Both the position numbers and the translations under genes were made by a program. Under the pieces are notes generated by a model, which made no database searches, had not been told where the DNA came from, and saw only the letters and a program-made list of their open reading frames with translations. Below are positions 13,578 through 20,416 of a stretch of 22,811 bases of DNA, piece by piece. Position 1 is the stretch's first letter; the number at the start of each line of letters is the position of its first letter. Origin of the DNA: JAIFWN01 sp049304015 (lineage in GTDB: Bacteria > Patescibacteriota > Minisyncoccia > Phycocordibacterales > Zambryskibacteraceae); the NCBI GenBank assembly GCA_049304015.1, contig JBAQNS010000002.1, positions 1 through 22,811 of the forward strand, written 5' to 3'.

Positions 13578-13604
13578 TTTGAGCAACATTCGATGTTGCT
13601 CAAA
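13578..13604. repeat. Perfect 12-bp inverted repeat abutting the -35 box
   Basis: TTTGAGCAACAT and ATGTTGCTCAAA flank a 3-nt CGA centre. It ends 4 bp before the TTGACA of the structured-RNA promoter and shares Ts with the prfA terminator. It lacks a following T run on either strand, so a second terminator is unlikely; an operator or an RNA 3'-end stabiliser is possible. Confidence 0.6.
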
Positions 13605-13631
13605 AAAACAGCCCCCTGTTGAGCTGTTTTT
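13602..13631 (-). terminator. Intrinsic terminator of prfA
   Basis: AAAAACAGCTC (13631-13621) pairs with GGGCTGTTTTT (13614-13604) with one G-U pair and a 6-nt loop, running into more Ts. The first As belong to the prfA TAA stop. Confidence 0.85.
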
Positions 13632-14607
13632 ATTCGTCCCCTTCTCCTGTCCCGAACTCCTTCGCGTTCGCCAGTGCATCTATTATCGGGTCGAGGTAGC
13701 CAAGGAAAATCTTCTCTATGTTGTGCCATGATTCCTTAATTCTATGGTCAGTAATGCGGTCTTGGAGAATGTTATATGTTCTAATCTTCTCTGACCTGTC
13801 GGCTGTGCCTATTTGTCCTTTTCTGTTGGCTGAATGCTTGGAAGCTTCTTCTTCATCCTGTTTGGCTTGAAGCTTGGCTATGAGGATAGACATAGCTGCC
13901 TCACGATTCTTCAGTTGGCTTCTTTGAGAAGTAGAACGGACATCTATACCTGTTGGTTTATGAATAATTCTAACTGCTGTCTCAACCTTGTTCACGTTTT
14001 GTCCTCCCGCTCCCCCTGAACGTGATGTTTCTATCTCTATATCCGTTGGTTTGATTTCAATATTAGTCTTCTTCCTTAGAGGCAATATGGCTACAGTGGC
14101 AGTAGAAGTGTGCACTCTACCCATTTTTTCTGTGGCGGGCACCCTCTGCACTCTGTGTACGCCGGTTTCAAATCTTAGTTTTTTATAAACATCCCGTCCG
14201 TGGATTTCAAAAGAAGCTTCTTTATAACCACCCATAGAGCTATCAGATGAATAGAGCTTCTCTACTGTCCAACCTTGAAGTTCGGCGTACTTTGAATACA
14301 TCACAGCTAACTCTTCAGCAAAGAGTGACGCTTCTTCCCCACCAGCTCCAGCCCTAACCTCAAGAATAATTTCATTAGGAAACTCCTCTTCTTGTTCTTC
14401 TTCCTTTAGAATCTTTTCCATTTGCCCAAGAATTTCTTTCTTTTGAGCCTCAATGCTTTTTAATTCTTCTTCGGCCATAGCTCTCATTTCATCATTCTCT
14501 CCAGCCATATCCATGATATCCGACTCTTCTTTCTCCAAACGAGAAAAACTCTCAGCCAGGTATGAGGTCTTTGGGTTATCTTTGTATTTTTTAATATCTT
14601 CGTTCAT
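13630..14607 (-). CDS. prfA: Peptide chain release factor 1
   Basis: Recognises UAA and UAG in the ribosomal A site and releases the peptide. The 325 residues carry the RF1 tripeptide anticodon P-A-T (157-159 in QRVPATEKMG), which separates it from RF2, and the catalytic GGQ loop (201-203 in SGGAGGQNVNKVE). The N-terminal helical domain is about 35 residues shorter than in E. coli RF1 and very acidic around 68-76 (KEEEQEEEF). An extended -10 TGATAAGAT ends 7 nt before the ATG, predicting a leaderless mRNA. The gene ends in a strong terminator before the structured-RNA region. No prmC (the GGQ methylase) is seen next to it. Confidence 0.97.
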   Translation of the reverse strand: MNEDIKKYKDNPKTSYLAESFSRLEKEESDIMDMAGENDEMRAMAEEELKSIEAQKKEILGQMEKILKEEEQEEEFPNEIILEVRAGAGGEEASLFAEELAVMYSKYAELQGWTVEKLYSSDSSMGGYKEASFEIHGRDVYKKLRFETGVHRVQRVPATEKMGRVHTSTATVAILPLRKKTNIEIKPTDIEIETSRSGGAGGQNVNKVETAVRIIHKPTGIDVRSTSQRSQLKNREAAMSILIAKLQAKQDEEEASKHSANRKGQIGTADRSEKIRTYNILQDRITDHRIKESWHNIEKIFLGYLDPIIDALANAKEFGTGEGDE

Positions 14608-14614
14608 TGACTTA

Positions 14615-14623
14615 ATCTTATCA
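14615..14623 (-). promoter_or_regulatory. Extended -10 (TGATAAGAT) of prfA
   Basis: TAAGAT at 14620-14615 with TGA in front, 7 nt before the ATG at 14607. Confidence 0.55.
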
Positions 14624-14652
14624 AAAAAAGTAAGTTTCTATATCTAACAAAA

Positions 14653-14745
14653 AAGAAGTAGATTGTCGCGCCTTGCGCAGGACGACGGTCCGAGCAGAGA
14701 AAATTCCGAGCTCGGAATTATTCGTGCAAAGACAATCTACTTCTT
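14653..14745 (-). terminator. L31 terminator with a GC-rich palindromic insert in its loop
   Basis: A perfect 15-bp inverted repeat, AAGAAGTAGATTGTC (minus strand 14745-14731) and its complement (14667-14653), is followed by TTTTTTG on the minus strand. The 63-nt loop is GC-rich and folds further: the 18-bp palindrome AATTCCGAGCTCGGAATT, a GGAC-GACG-GTCC hairpin and GCGC-CTT-GCGC. The outer 5' arm encodes the last two lysines and the TAG stop of L31. It may be a terminator, a small terminal-inverted-repeat element, or both. Confidence 0.7.
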
Positions 14746-15000
14746 AGACTTTGTCGCTTTAGCTTGCTTGTTCTTGAATCTTTCAACACGACCAGCAGTG
14801 TCTAGAACCTTTTCTTGTCCTGTATAAAATGGGTGTGAGCTTGATGTGATTTCTACTTTAAACATAGGATATTCCTTGCCATTCTTGGCCTTGGCTGTCT
14901 CCTTGGTGGCTACTGTTGAAGGTATTAGAAATTCAGCTCCGTTTGAGCTGTCAATAAATAAAACTGGTCTATATTCCTGTGGGTGTATCTCCTTTTTCAT
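14737..15000 (-). CDS. rpmE2: 50S ribosomal protein L31, type B
   Basis: Large-subunit protein near the 5S/central protuberance. The true product is 87 residues starting MKKEIHPQEYRPVLFID at 15000; a start further upstream at 15045 would overlap the murein-hydrolase gene and has no homology. The HPQEYRPV start, ITSSSHPFYTG and TAGRVERF are L31 signatures. The zinc-binding CxxC pairs of type A are absent, so this is the zinc-free B type, often a single copy in reduced genomes. An extended -10 TGCTATAGT ends 9 nt before the ATG. The basic tail KQAKATKSKK ends within the inverted repeat of the terminator, so the final residues are set by that element. Confidence 0.95.
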   Translation of the reverse strand: MKKEIHPQEYRPVLFIDSSNGAEFLIPSTVATKETAKAKNGKEYPMFKVEITSSSHPFYTGQEKVLDTAGRVERFKNKQAKATKSKK

Positions 15001-15009
15001 AAGGAGTTT

Positions 15010-15018
15010 ACTATAGCA
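15010..15018 (-). promoter_or_regulatory. Extended -10 (TGCTATAGT) of rpmE2
   Basis: TATAGT at 15015-15010 with TGC, 9 nt before the ATG at 15000. It supports the short start and overlaps the intergenic end of the upstream gene. Confidence 0.6.
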
Positions 15019-15022
15019 CAGA

Positions 15023-16405
15023 TTAGATACCTTGCAATGGGTCAATCATAGTGGTCTGGATGTTCGCTGCTTTGGCCATAACTTGGTTACCGTAAGAGGA
15101 ACCGGGACCATTGGCACATGTTTTACCCGAATAATACTTACAAGCGGCATTCCTCTCTGCAGTATAAGTACCCGCATCAGCTCCATTACCCTTTAATAGA
15201 ATGGCTAAAGCCATAATGGCATCACTAGGAGCCCAAGGATCAGGAACAGCTTCTCCAGTAAGTGATGTTATCTGACTGGATATGAGGTTCCAAGTAGAAG
15301 GGATGAACTGTGCTGGACCCATCGCTCCTCCATAGCCTATTGAAAGTGGGCAAGACACTTTTGTAGTCATAGGATCTCTACCCAAGCTAGAGAGGATTGA
15401 TTGAAGAAGGGGTAAATCTCGTGTTGGATGAATACCTTTCGCAAATATTTTTCCTGTATTTACACTTTTTGTTTCGCCAGATGAAATATTGGTAATCAAG
15501 CACGAACCAACATTTTGACCTAGATTAGATTCTTGGGTAAGAATGGCCAATATTAATGCTGGTCTAACTCCTGTCTTAGAACTGGCGTTTTGGGCATATG
15601 AAAGCGCTGTCCCGAACGGTATGGCGGCAGTGTCACGCAGACCGAATAGTGCTGCTCGAATTTGGGCTGCCTTAGCTTGTCTATCTGCGAGAACCTTCCC
15701 ATAAACTACTTCTTTACTTTTGCTCTCAGCAAGCAAAACTTTCTTTTGAGCTTGATTGACCTCTACTTCTTTCTTGGCCTGTTCTATGGCAGCCTTGGCT
15801 GCTGCTTCTGCTTCTCGTTGTTTGTTTAAAGCTTCTTTCTCTGTCTGAGTTTGAGCCTTGTTGCCTCGAAGTTCAGCGAAAACAACCGCCATCGCTCTTT
15901 CTGTAGCTGCATAGGCATCAACGTCTGCAAAAAAATCAGAAAGATTTTGGCTTGAAAGCACTGTCTCAGCTAAAGAGAAGTCATCTATTATTTTTGTTTT
16001 TCTAATTAGTTCACCAAGTGAATTTCGGCCATCTTCAATTTTGTTATCTAAGGCATTTATTTTGGTCTGTTTTTCTATTATATTTTTACCTAAATTTGCT
16101 ATGGCAATATTCTTGGCTTTGATGTTTGCTTGAGCGGCGTTTATCTTCGCAGTTAAATATGCCACATCGTTCGCATACGAAGCGCTGTCTTTCTTAGTAT
16201 TATTTAAAATATTAGTCCACTTATCTATCTCAGCATTACAAGCATCAAGTTCGATGGCGAGTTGTGCCTTAGTCTTACCCGCAATATCCATAGTACAAAC
16301 ATCCGCATGAATACGGACAAATGGTATCAAAAACAAAAATACTACAAATATGCCAACCAGAGCAACGAAACTATTCGACCTAACAAATGAGCTTCTTATA
16401 TTCAT
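15023..16405 (-). CDS. Secreted coiled-coil protein with a lytic transglycosylase-like domain
   Basis: A 460-residue secreted or anchored protein. A hydrophobic signal (about 13-30, VALVGIFVVFLFLIPF) is followed by a long coiled coil (45-260, rich in Ala/Lys/Glu/Gln) like the PcsB/EnvC division-hydrolase scaffold. A C-terminal SLT/MltB-like lysozyme-fold domain follows, with the catalytic glutamate E292 in ILTQESNLGQ and the substrate-cleft motif GGAMGPAQFIPSTW (about 349-362). Coiled-coil plus transglycosylase suggests regulated septal or wall remodelling, which fits the carboxypeptidase at the left edge. I start at the ATG at 16405; a TTG at 16420 would add five residues. No Shine-Dalgarno. 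It lies 29 nt after rplY, with a small AAAGCC/GGCTTT hairpin in the gap. Confidence 0.85.
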   Translation of the reverse strand: MNIRSSFVRSNSFVALVGIFVVFLFLIPFVRIHADVCTMDIAGKTKAQLAIELDACNAEIDKWTNILNNTKKDSASYANDVAYLTAKINAAQANIKAKNIAIANLGKNIIEKQTKINALDNKIEDGRNSLGELIRKTKIIDDFSLAETVLSSQNLSDFFADVDAYAATERAMAVVFAELRGNKAQTQTEKEALNKQREAEAAAKAAIEQAKKEVEVNQAQKKVLLAESKSKEVVYGKVLADRQAKAAQIRAALFGLRDTAAIPFGTALSYAQNASSKTGVRPALILAILTQESNLGQNVGSCLITNISSGETKSVNTGKIFAKGIHPTRDLPLLQSILSSLGRDPMTTKVSCPLSIGYGGAMGPAQFIPSTWNLISSQITSLTGEAVPDPWAPSDAIMALAILLKGNGADAGTYTAERNAACKYYSGKTCANGPGSSYGNQVMAKAANIQTTMIDPLQGI

Positions 16406-16434
16406 AGAACGGAAAGCCAACTGGCTTTAAAGTC

Positions 16435-17088
16435 TTAGGCAGCGGCGACTTCCTCAGCTCCTTCTTCTGGTTCATCCTTGCCTTTCTTCTCAACTTCTAT
16501 GGCTTCAAGATCAATTGGAGCTGTTACCTCTTCTTCCTTTTCTTCTCTTGGAGCAGAAACGAGGGCCACAACTTCATCTGGGCTTTCGAGGCAAGTTACA
16601 CCCGAAGGTAATTTTATATCTTTGACTGTTATCTGTGAACTAAAGTCTACTAGGGCTGAAATATCGGCGACTACATTGTGTGGAAGATCTTTGGGCATAG
16701 CCTCAATCTTGAGGTCATAAAGAACCTTAACCAAAGTTCCTCCCAAATCCTTGATAGCAGCAGAAACGCCTTCGAATTCAATAGGTACTTCCACTTCAAC
16801 CTTGGCCCCCTTCTCGAAGACATAGAAGTCTACATGCCTAGGAGTATCCAAAACTGGATCAAAATCTATGTCGTGGATAAGGCATTCAACTGTTTCCTTG
16901 CCTGTCTCTAGGCTAATAACTGAAGATTCCCCTGCTTCCTTCCAAACCTTGAGGAAATCAACCATTTTAATTGAAATAGGTGTTGATGGCTCCTTTTTGC
17001 CATAAAAAACTGCAGGGATACTCCCTGATTTTCGTAAATCCCCGAGCTTGGTGCTCTGGTCACGAAGTTCTGCCTTTAGTGTTGTCAT
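16435..17088 (-). CDS. rplY: 50S ribosomal protein L25 (CTC/TL5 form)
   Basis: Binds 5S rRNA in the large subunit. The 217 residues have the L25 N-terminal beta domain (LKAELRDQSTKLGDLRKSGSIPAVFYG, then LIHDIDFDPVLDTPRHVDFY), the CTC-type C-terminal domain (VPIEFEGVSAAIKDLGG ... LPSGVTCLESPDEVVA) and a long acidic tail (EEKEEEVTAP ... EEGAEEVAAA). This is the long form rather than the 94-residue E. coli form. The promoter TTGATT-N16-TAAAAT ends 6 nt before the ATG, so a leaderless mRNA is expected. The murein-hydrolase-like gene follows on the same strand. Confidence 0.95.
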   Translation of the reverse strand: MTTLKAELRDQSTKLGDLRKSGSIPAVFYGKKEPSTPISIKMVDFLKVWKEAGESSVISLETGKETVECLIHDIDFDPVLDTPRHVDFYVFEKGAKVEVEVPIEFEGVSAAIKDLGGTLVKVLYDLKIEAMPKDLPHNVVADISALVDFSSQITVKDIKLPSGVTCLESPDEVVALVSAPREEKEEEVTAPIDLEAIEVEKKGKDEPEEGAEEVAAA

Positions 17089-17094
17089 TTCTCT

Positions 17095-17122
17095 ATTTTA
17101 CCCAATTTGATACATAAATCAA
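17095..17122 (-). promoter_or_regulatory. Promoter of rplY
   Basis: TTGATT, 16-bp spacer, TAAAAT at 17100-17095, then AGAGAA and the ATG. A clear two-box promoter with leaderless spacing. Confidence 0.6.
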
Positions 17123-17217
17123 CCCCTGAGCCATAAATATTCTAAAATATTAGAAAATCTATTGACTTTAATATTTTTTGTGTAATTATGAGTGAAGACA
17201 CTCGGTTGGGGGTAACA

Positions 17218-17430
17218 ATGAAAGTCATCGATGCTGAACCAACAATCAGCGAGCTGAACATAGAACTCGCAGATTTATGGAGGCAACTCTGTGCTCTCCA
17301 CGGCAGACGACCAGGACGTCTAGTTCTGCTACGAAAGCTGAACGACCTGGCGAAGGAGATCGAGAGGTACGGCGGGAAGCCCAAGATTGACCCAATGCAC
17401 TACCAAATTCACCTTGCTCTGAAAAAGTAA
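17218..17430 (+). CDS. Small basic protein, GC-rich relative to neighbours, unknown function
   Basis: A 70-residue helical, basic protein (LHGRRPGRLVLLRKLNDLAKEIERYGGKPK) with one cysteine and no motif I recognise. I start at ATG 17218, preceded by a GGGGG Shine-Dalgarno-like run 6 nt upstream. The in-frame ATG at 17188 would add ten residues, but it falls on the likely -10 and lacks a ribosome site. TTGACT (17162-17167) with AATTAT 16 bp further on is a candidate promoter, and a GAGTG/CACTC hairpin (17190-17203) lies in the leader. Codons are visibly GC-richer than neighbouring genes. With its own terminator it is a self-contained small unit, like the DUF1737-like gene at 1365. Possibly acquired. 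Confidence 0.65.
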   Translation: MKVIDAEPTISELNIELADLWRQLCALHGRRPGRLVLLRKLNDLAKEIERYGGKPKIDPMHYQIHLALKK

Positions 17431-17441
17431 GGTGTTTTTTT
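17410..17441 (+). terminator. Intrinsic terminator of the small basic gene
   Basis: CACCTT (17410-17415) pairs with AAGGTG (17429-17434), followed by seven Ts. It includes the stop codon, and the T run abuts the stop of the convergent FAD oxidase. Confidence 0.7.
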
Positions 17442-19071
17442 ATTCTAAAGTTATATGGCTTGTAAGGTATTCAACAGTCCCTCCGACCTTTTTGCCTGGA
17501 TTAAAGATATTCTGTGGGTCAAATATGTCTTTAGTCTTTTTAAATAATCCTAAGATGTCGGGTGAATACATTTTGTCTAGATATGGAGTCCTCACAATGC
17601 CGTCATTGTGCTCACCGGTAATAGAGCCTTTGTATTTGGCCACCAAGGTATAAATTTTCTCCCCCACTTCCTTTATAACCTCCACATTTTTGTGATTATG
17701 CATATCCATGAGAGGAATAATATGAAAGTTACCATTACCTGCATGTCCTGCGATGGTGTAAACAAGCTTATAATCGTCTAATACCGATTTCATTTCTGGT
17801 AGAAACGCTGGCATATCTTCTGGACGAACTACCACATCGTCTACGAATGGTGCGGTGCGGGAATTCTTTATGTGTTTGCGAAGAAGATTGAAACTCTCTC
17901 TTCTAATAGTCCAGTATTTATTTGATTCTTCTTCTGATTTTGTCTCTCGCATTATAAAGTTGAAATGCGTAATTTTATTTTTTAAATCAGACATTTTTTG
18001 ATTCACTTCTTCTTCAGTAGCCCCGGCATATTCAACTAGCACAACTAGTTTGGGGAAACCACCTCGGAGCATCATAAACGCTTCAGGAATAAAACTCATA
18101 ATAAGCTTAAAGAAACTTTTAGCTTTCATTGATTTGAGCATCTCAGGGAAAAATTTAAAGGCGAGTTTAAGAGTGGCATCATCATAAGTCTCCAAAGAGT
18201 CTGGATTAGTAGGTAGGACTTCATTTACTAGAGCTGCAAGATGAGTGAGGTCTTTCATAAATATCACAAAGAGCTTAGAAGTCTTATCTGTCTTGACTAA
18301 TTTAATCTTCGCTTCAGTCACTAGACCAAGAGTGCCTTGTGAACCAACTATGAGTTTATTCAAATCAAAAGTTTCTCCATTGTAAATGTTCCAAAGATAA
18401 TACCCTGCTGAATTTTTAGACACATTTGGCCTTGCATCATCAATTAATTTTTTATTAGCCAATATCAAATTAGAAAGATTCTTATAAACAGAACCTTCAA
18501 AGTCATTCTGGCTTTTCTTCACTTCTAATTCATTCTTTGTTAGAGGCTTCACTGTATATTCCTTGCCATCACTAAAAATAACCTTAGATTCGATGACAAA
18601 GTTTTCCATCTTGCCGTATTTCAAGGTCTTCTCTCCTGCACAATTGTTGCCTATCATACCCCCTAAAGCATTCATGTTTTTTGAGGCTGTGTAGCAAGGT
18701 AAAATAAGGTTTTTTTGAAGTGTTAGAGGCTCAAAATCTCTATAGAAAACTCCTGGTTCAACTACTGTCCCTTCTGCTTTGATTTCTCCTATATTATTCA
18801 TGTATTTCATCACATCTACAATAATTGATTCTCCAAGTGGACCTCCAGACATACAAGAACCAGCAGCACGAATAGTGATGGAAAGTGATGGATCTTTTGA
18901 TTTGTTCTCATTAACCCATTGCACCAAATTTTGAATGTCCTCTGAATCTTTAGGGAAAACAACAAGTTTTGGTAAAACAGTAAAAAGACTGGCATCATGA
19001 CTGTAGAGCTTCAAAGTCTCTTCATCATCCTGTATATCTCCTTTAAAAAATTTCTGTATTTCTTCTTTCAT
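17440..19071 (-). CDS. FAD-linked oxidase, D-lactate/glycolate dehydrogenase type
   Basis: A 543-residue FAD-binding PCMH-type oxidase with FAD-linked C-terminal domain. The PP-loop region RAAGSCMSGGPLGESIIVDV, VVEPGVFYRDF, the MNALGGMIGNNCAGEKTLKYG segment and the C-terminal IAGHAGNGNFHIIPL and ITGEHNDGIVRTPYL match the GlcD/D-lactate dehydrogenase family. IFDPQNIFNPGKKVGG closes the protein, so no fused Fe-S domain is present. It probably oxidises a 2-hydroxy acid with an unknown acceptor. The -10 TATAAT overlaps the stop of the upstream membrane gene and ends 8 nt before the ATG. D-lactate is likely but the substrate is not shown by sequence. Confidence 0.9.
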   Translation of the reverse strand: MKEEIQKFFKGDIQDDEETLKLYSHDASLFTVLPKLVVFPKDSEDIQNLVQWVNENKSKDPSLSITIRAAGSCMSGGPLGESIIVDVMKYMNNIGEIKAEGTVVEPGVFYRDFEPLTLQKNLILPCYTASKNMNALGGMIGNNCAGEKTLKYGKMENFVIESKVIFSDGKEYTVKPLTKNELEVKKSQNDFEGSVYKNLSNLILANKKLIDDARPNVSKNSAGYYLWNIYNGETFDLNKLIVGSQGTLGLVTEAKIKLVKTDKTSKLFVIFMKDLTHLAALVNEVLPTNPDSLETYDDATLKLAFKFFPEMLKSMKAKSFFKLIMSFIPEAFMMLRGGFPKLVVLVEYAGATEEEVNQKMSDLKNKITHFNFIMRETKSEEESNKYWTIRRESFNLLRKHIKNSRTAPFVDDVVVRPEDMPAFLPEMKSVLDDYKLVYTIAGHAGNGNFHIIPLMDMHNHKNVEVIKEVGEKIYTLVAKYKGSITGEHNDGIVRTPYLDKMYSPDILGLFKKTKDIFDPQNIFNPGKKVGGTVEYLTSHITLE

Positions 19072-19079
19072 ATTTATGC

Positions 19080-19088
19080 ATTATATCA
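19080..19088 (-). promoter_or_regulatory. Extended -10 (TGATATAAT) of the FAD oxidase
   Basis: TATAAT at 19085-19080 with TGA. It overlaps the TAA stop (19083-19081) of the upstream gene and ends 8 nt before the ATG at 19071. Confidence 0.6.
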
Positions 19089-19521
19089 GTAAAAAGACAG
19101 CTCCTAAAAATATCATTATAAAAAACTCTTTTTTTGAAAAATAGTCAATAAATCCCTTAATATTTACTTTTTTATTAGGAAAAAAGGGAAAATAATCTGA
19201 TTTGTCTAAAGCATCTAAAATCAAATGACCCAAATAAGCTAAAAATACAATTAAGCCGATTTGAATGTTTAGTATAAAAGTGACCGCTGTAATAAACAAA
19301 AAAATGAGAACATTGTGGAGAATATTTCTTTGATCACCATATGGATCATTTCTATCAAAAACAGTTTTGAAAAATTTCTTTGGACTAACCAAGACTCCAT
19401 TCTTTGCATAAGAATATAAATGGTCTATATCTACACCAACTGAAATCCCTATTGAAAGTGGATAATTCCCAGTCACTTTACCCAGGACCAAACCAGCTAA
19501 TAAATGTGTAGGAAATGTCAT
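19081..19521 (-). CDS. YdjM-like membrane-bound metal-dependent hydrolase family protein
   Basis: A 146-residue membrane protein. It starts MTFPTHLLAG, followed by DIDHLYSY (about 31-38), RNILHNV (about 65-71) and HLILDALDKSDYFPFFP (about 93-109). The spaced His/Asp clusters match the YdjM/DUF457 family, whose members are annotated as membrane-bound metal-dependent hydrolases, though the activity is poorly characterised. About four hydrophobic helices. It lies 14 nt downstream of the aldolase on the same strand. TAGAAT lies 11 nt before the ATG and a GGA nearby could help initiation. Its stop codon forms part of the -10 of the FAD oxidase. Confidence 0.85.
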   Translation of the reverse strand: MTFPTHLLAGLVLGKVTGNYPLSIGISVGVDIDHLYSYAKNGVLVSPKKFFKTVFDRNDPYGDQRNILHNVLIFLFITAVTFILNIQIGLIVFLAYLGHLILDALDKSDYFPFFPNKKVNIKGFIDYFSKKEFFIMIFLGAVFLLI

Positions 19522-19535
19522 ATCATTCCAACATT

Positions 19536-20387
19536 CTAAGAAATCTTATTAAATAATTTTAATTTGGCTGTAACTACTTTTTTCATTTTTTCGACTCCTT
19601 CGGCCATGAATTTGTATGGAGCTGCTTCGTCAATTTTCACACCCTCTTCTACACCATGTTTATATGCCAATCTAATCTCTGTGTTTATATGCACTATAGA
19701 GATACCTGCGTCGATAGCAGCCACTATATCCGCATCACTGTTACCAGAGGCTCCGTGGAGTACTAGAGGTATTTTAATTTTTTCGTGAATAGCTTTAATA
19801 AGTTCAATGTTTAGTTTTGGCTCCCCTGTTTTTACCATCCCGTGGATATTACCTACTGATGGAGCGAACATATCTATACCAGTCTCATTTATAAATTTTT
19901 CTGCATCTTCTGGTTTGGTTTCTGTCTCTACACTGACTCCATCTGGTACTTTATCTATAATTTTCGACGATTGTCCTATAAATCCTAATTCTGCTTCAAC
20001 TAAGATGTCAGGATTTTTTAACTTGGCATAAATCACTGCTTCTTTAGTTAACTTCACATTCTCTTCAAAAGAAAGGTTGGCACCATCTATAATCACAGAA
20101 TCGAAGCCAGCATCAACAGCTTCCTTCACTTTTTCTACAGAATAAGTATGGTCCGCATTAAGAAATATTGGATACTCCTTAAATCTTTCTGCATCTACCA
20201 TTGCTCTGACTTCATCGACTCCAATAAAATCCCTCTCGCCTTCTGAAACCCCAATAATCACTGGGACTTTGAGTTCTTTAGCTGACTCCACCACTGCCTT
20301 AAAACCCTCTGAATCTGAAATATTGAAATGTCCTATGGCCACCTTCTTTTGAACAGCTTCATCCACATATTCTCTTAGTGTTTTCAT
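19536..20387 (-). CDS. Class II (zinc) ketose-bisphosphate aldolase, FBA/GatY-like
   Basis: Cleaves fructose-1,6-bisphosphate (or tagatose-1,6-bisphosphate) to two trioses. The 283 residues have the TIM-barrel motifs of class II aldolases: GHFNISD (19-25), NADHTYS with zinc ligand H80 and catalytic D79, VEAELGFIG (130-138), the zinc ligands H182 in GNIHGMV and H211 in LHGASGN, and the phosphate-binding INTEIRLA near the end (235-242). Length and motifs fit FBA, KbaY and GatY alike, so the exact sugar is uncertain. It is divergent from a PfkB-family kinase. If that kinase acts on a phosphosugar the two could form one sugar-phosphate pathway. An extended -10 lies 6 nt before the start. Confidence 0.92.
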   Translation of the reverse strand: MKTLREYVDEAVQKKVAIGHFNISDSEGFKAVVESAKELKVPVIIGVSEGERDFIGVDEVRAMVDAERFKEYPIFLNADHTYSVEKVKEAVDAGFDSVIIDGANLSFEENVKLTKEAVIYAKLKNPDILVEAELGFIGQSSKIIDKVPDGVSVETETKPEDAEKFINETGIDMFAPSVGNIHGMVKTGEPKLNIELIKAIHEKIKIPLVLHGASGNSDADIVAAIDAGISIVHINTEIRLAYKHGVEEGVKIDEAAPYKFMAEGVEKMKKVVTAKLKLFNKIS

Positions 20388-20393
20388 AGTTCC

Positions 20394-20402
20394 ATTTTAG
20401 CA
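20394..20402 (-). promoter_or_regulatory. Extended -10 (TGCTAAAAT) of the aldolase gene
   Basis: TAAAAT at 20399-20394 with TGC, 6 nt before the ATG. It sits in a 36-bp divergent gap that also holds the kinase promoter. Confidence 0.6.
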
Positions 20403-20407
20403 CGTCG

Positions 20408-20416
20408 TGTTACAAT
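20408..20416 (+). promoter_or_regulatory. Extended -10 (TGTTACAAT) of the sugar kinase
   Basis: TACAAT at 20411-20416 with TGT, 7 nt before the ATG at 20424, leaving no room for a leader with a Shine-Dalgarno. Confidence 0.6.

Noticed and set aside
13275..13679. A long open frame that would extend S2 by about 135 N-terminal residues
   Set aside because: The extension reads through the structured RNA, promoter and terminator region and into the prfA 3' end, has no S2 similarity, and a normal S2 N-terminus with a -10 box is present at 13274.
13225..13731. A 168-residue plus-strand frame across the rpsB-prfA gap
   Set aside because: It is antisense to S2, to the structured RNA and to prfA; its composition reflects the complement of RNA stems and it has no homology I recognise.
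15001..15045. Upstream extension of L31 (MTHCKVSNLCYSKLL...)
   Set aside because: It overlaps the upstream gene's coding end, contains the -10 box TATAGT, and L31 proteins start at MKK-x-IHP.
17188..17217. Ten-residue extension of the small basic protein
   Set aside because: The ATG at 17188 overlaps the likely -10 region and has no ribosome site, whereas 17218 has GGGGG at a good distance.
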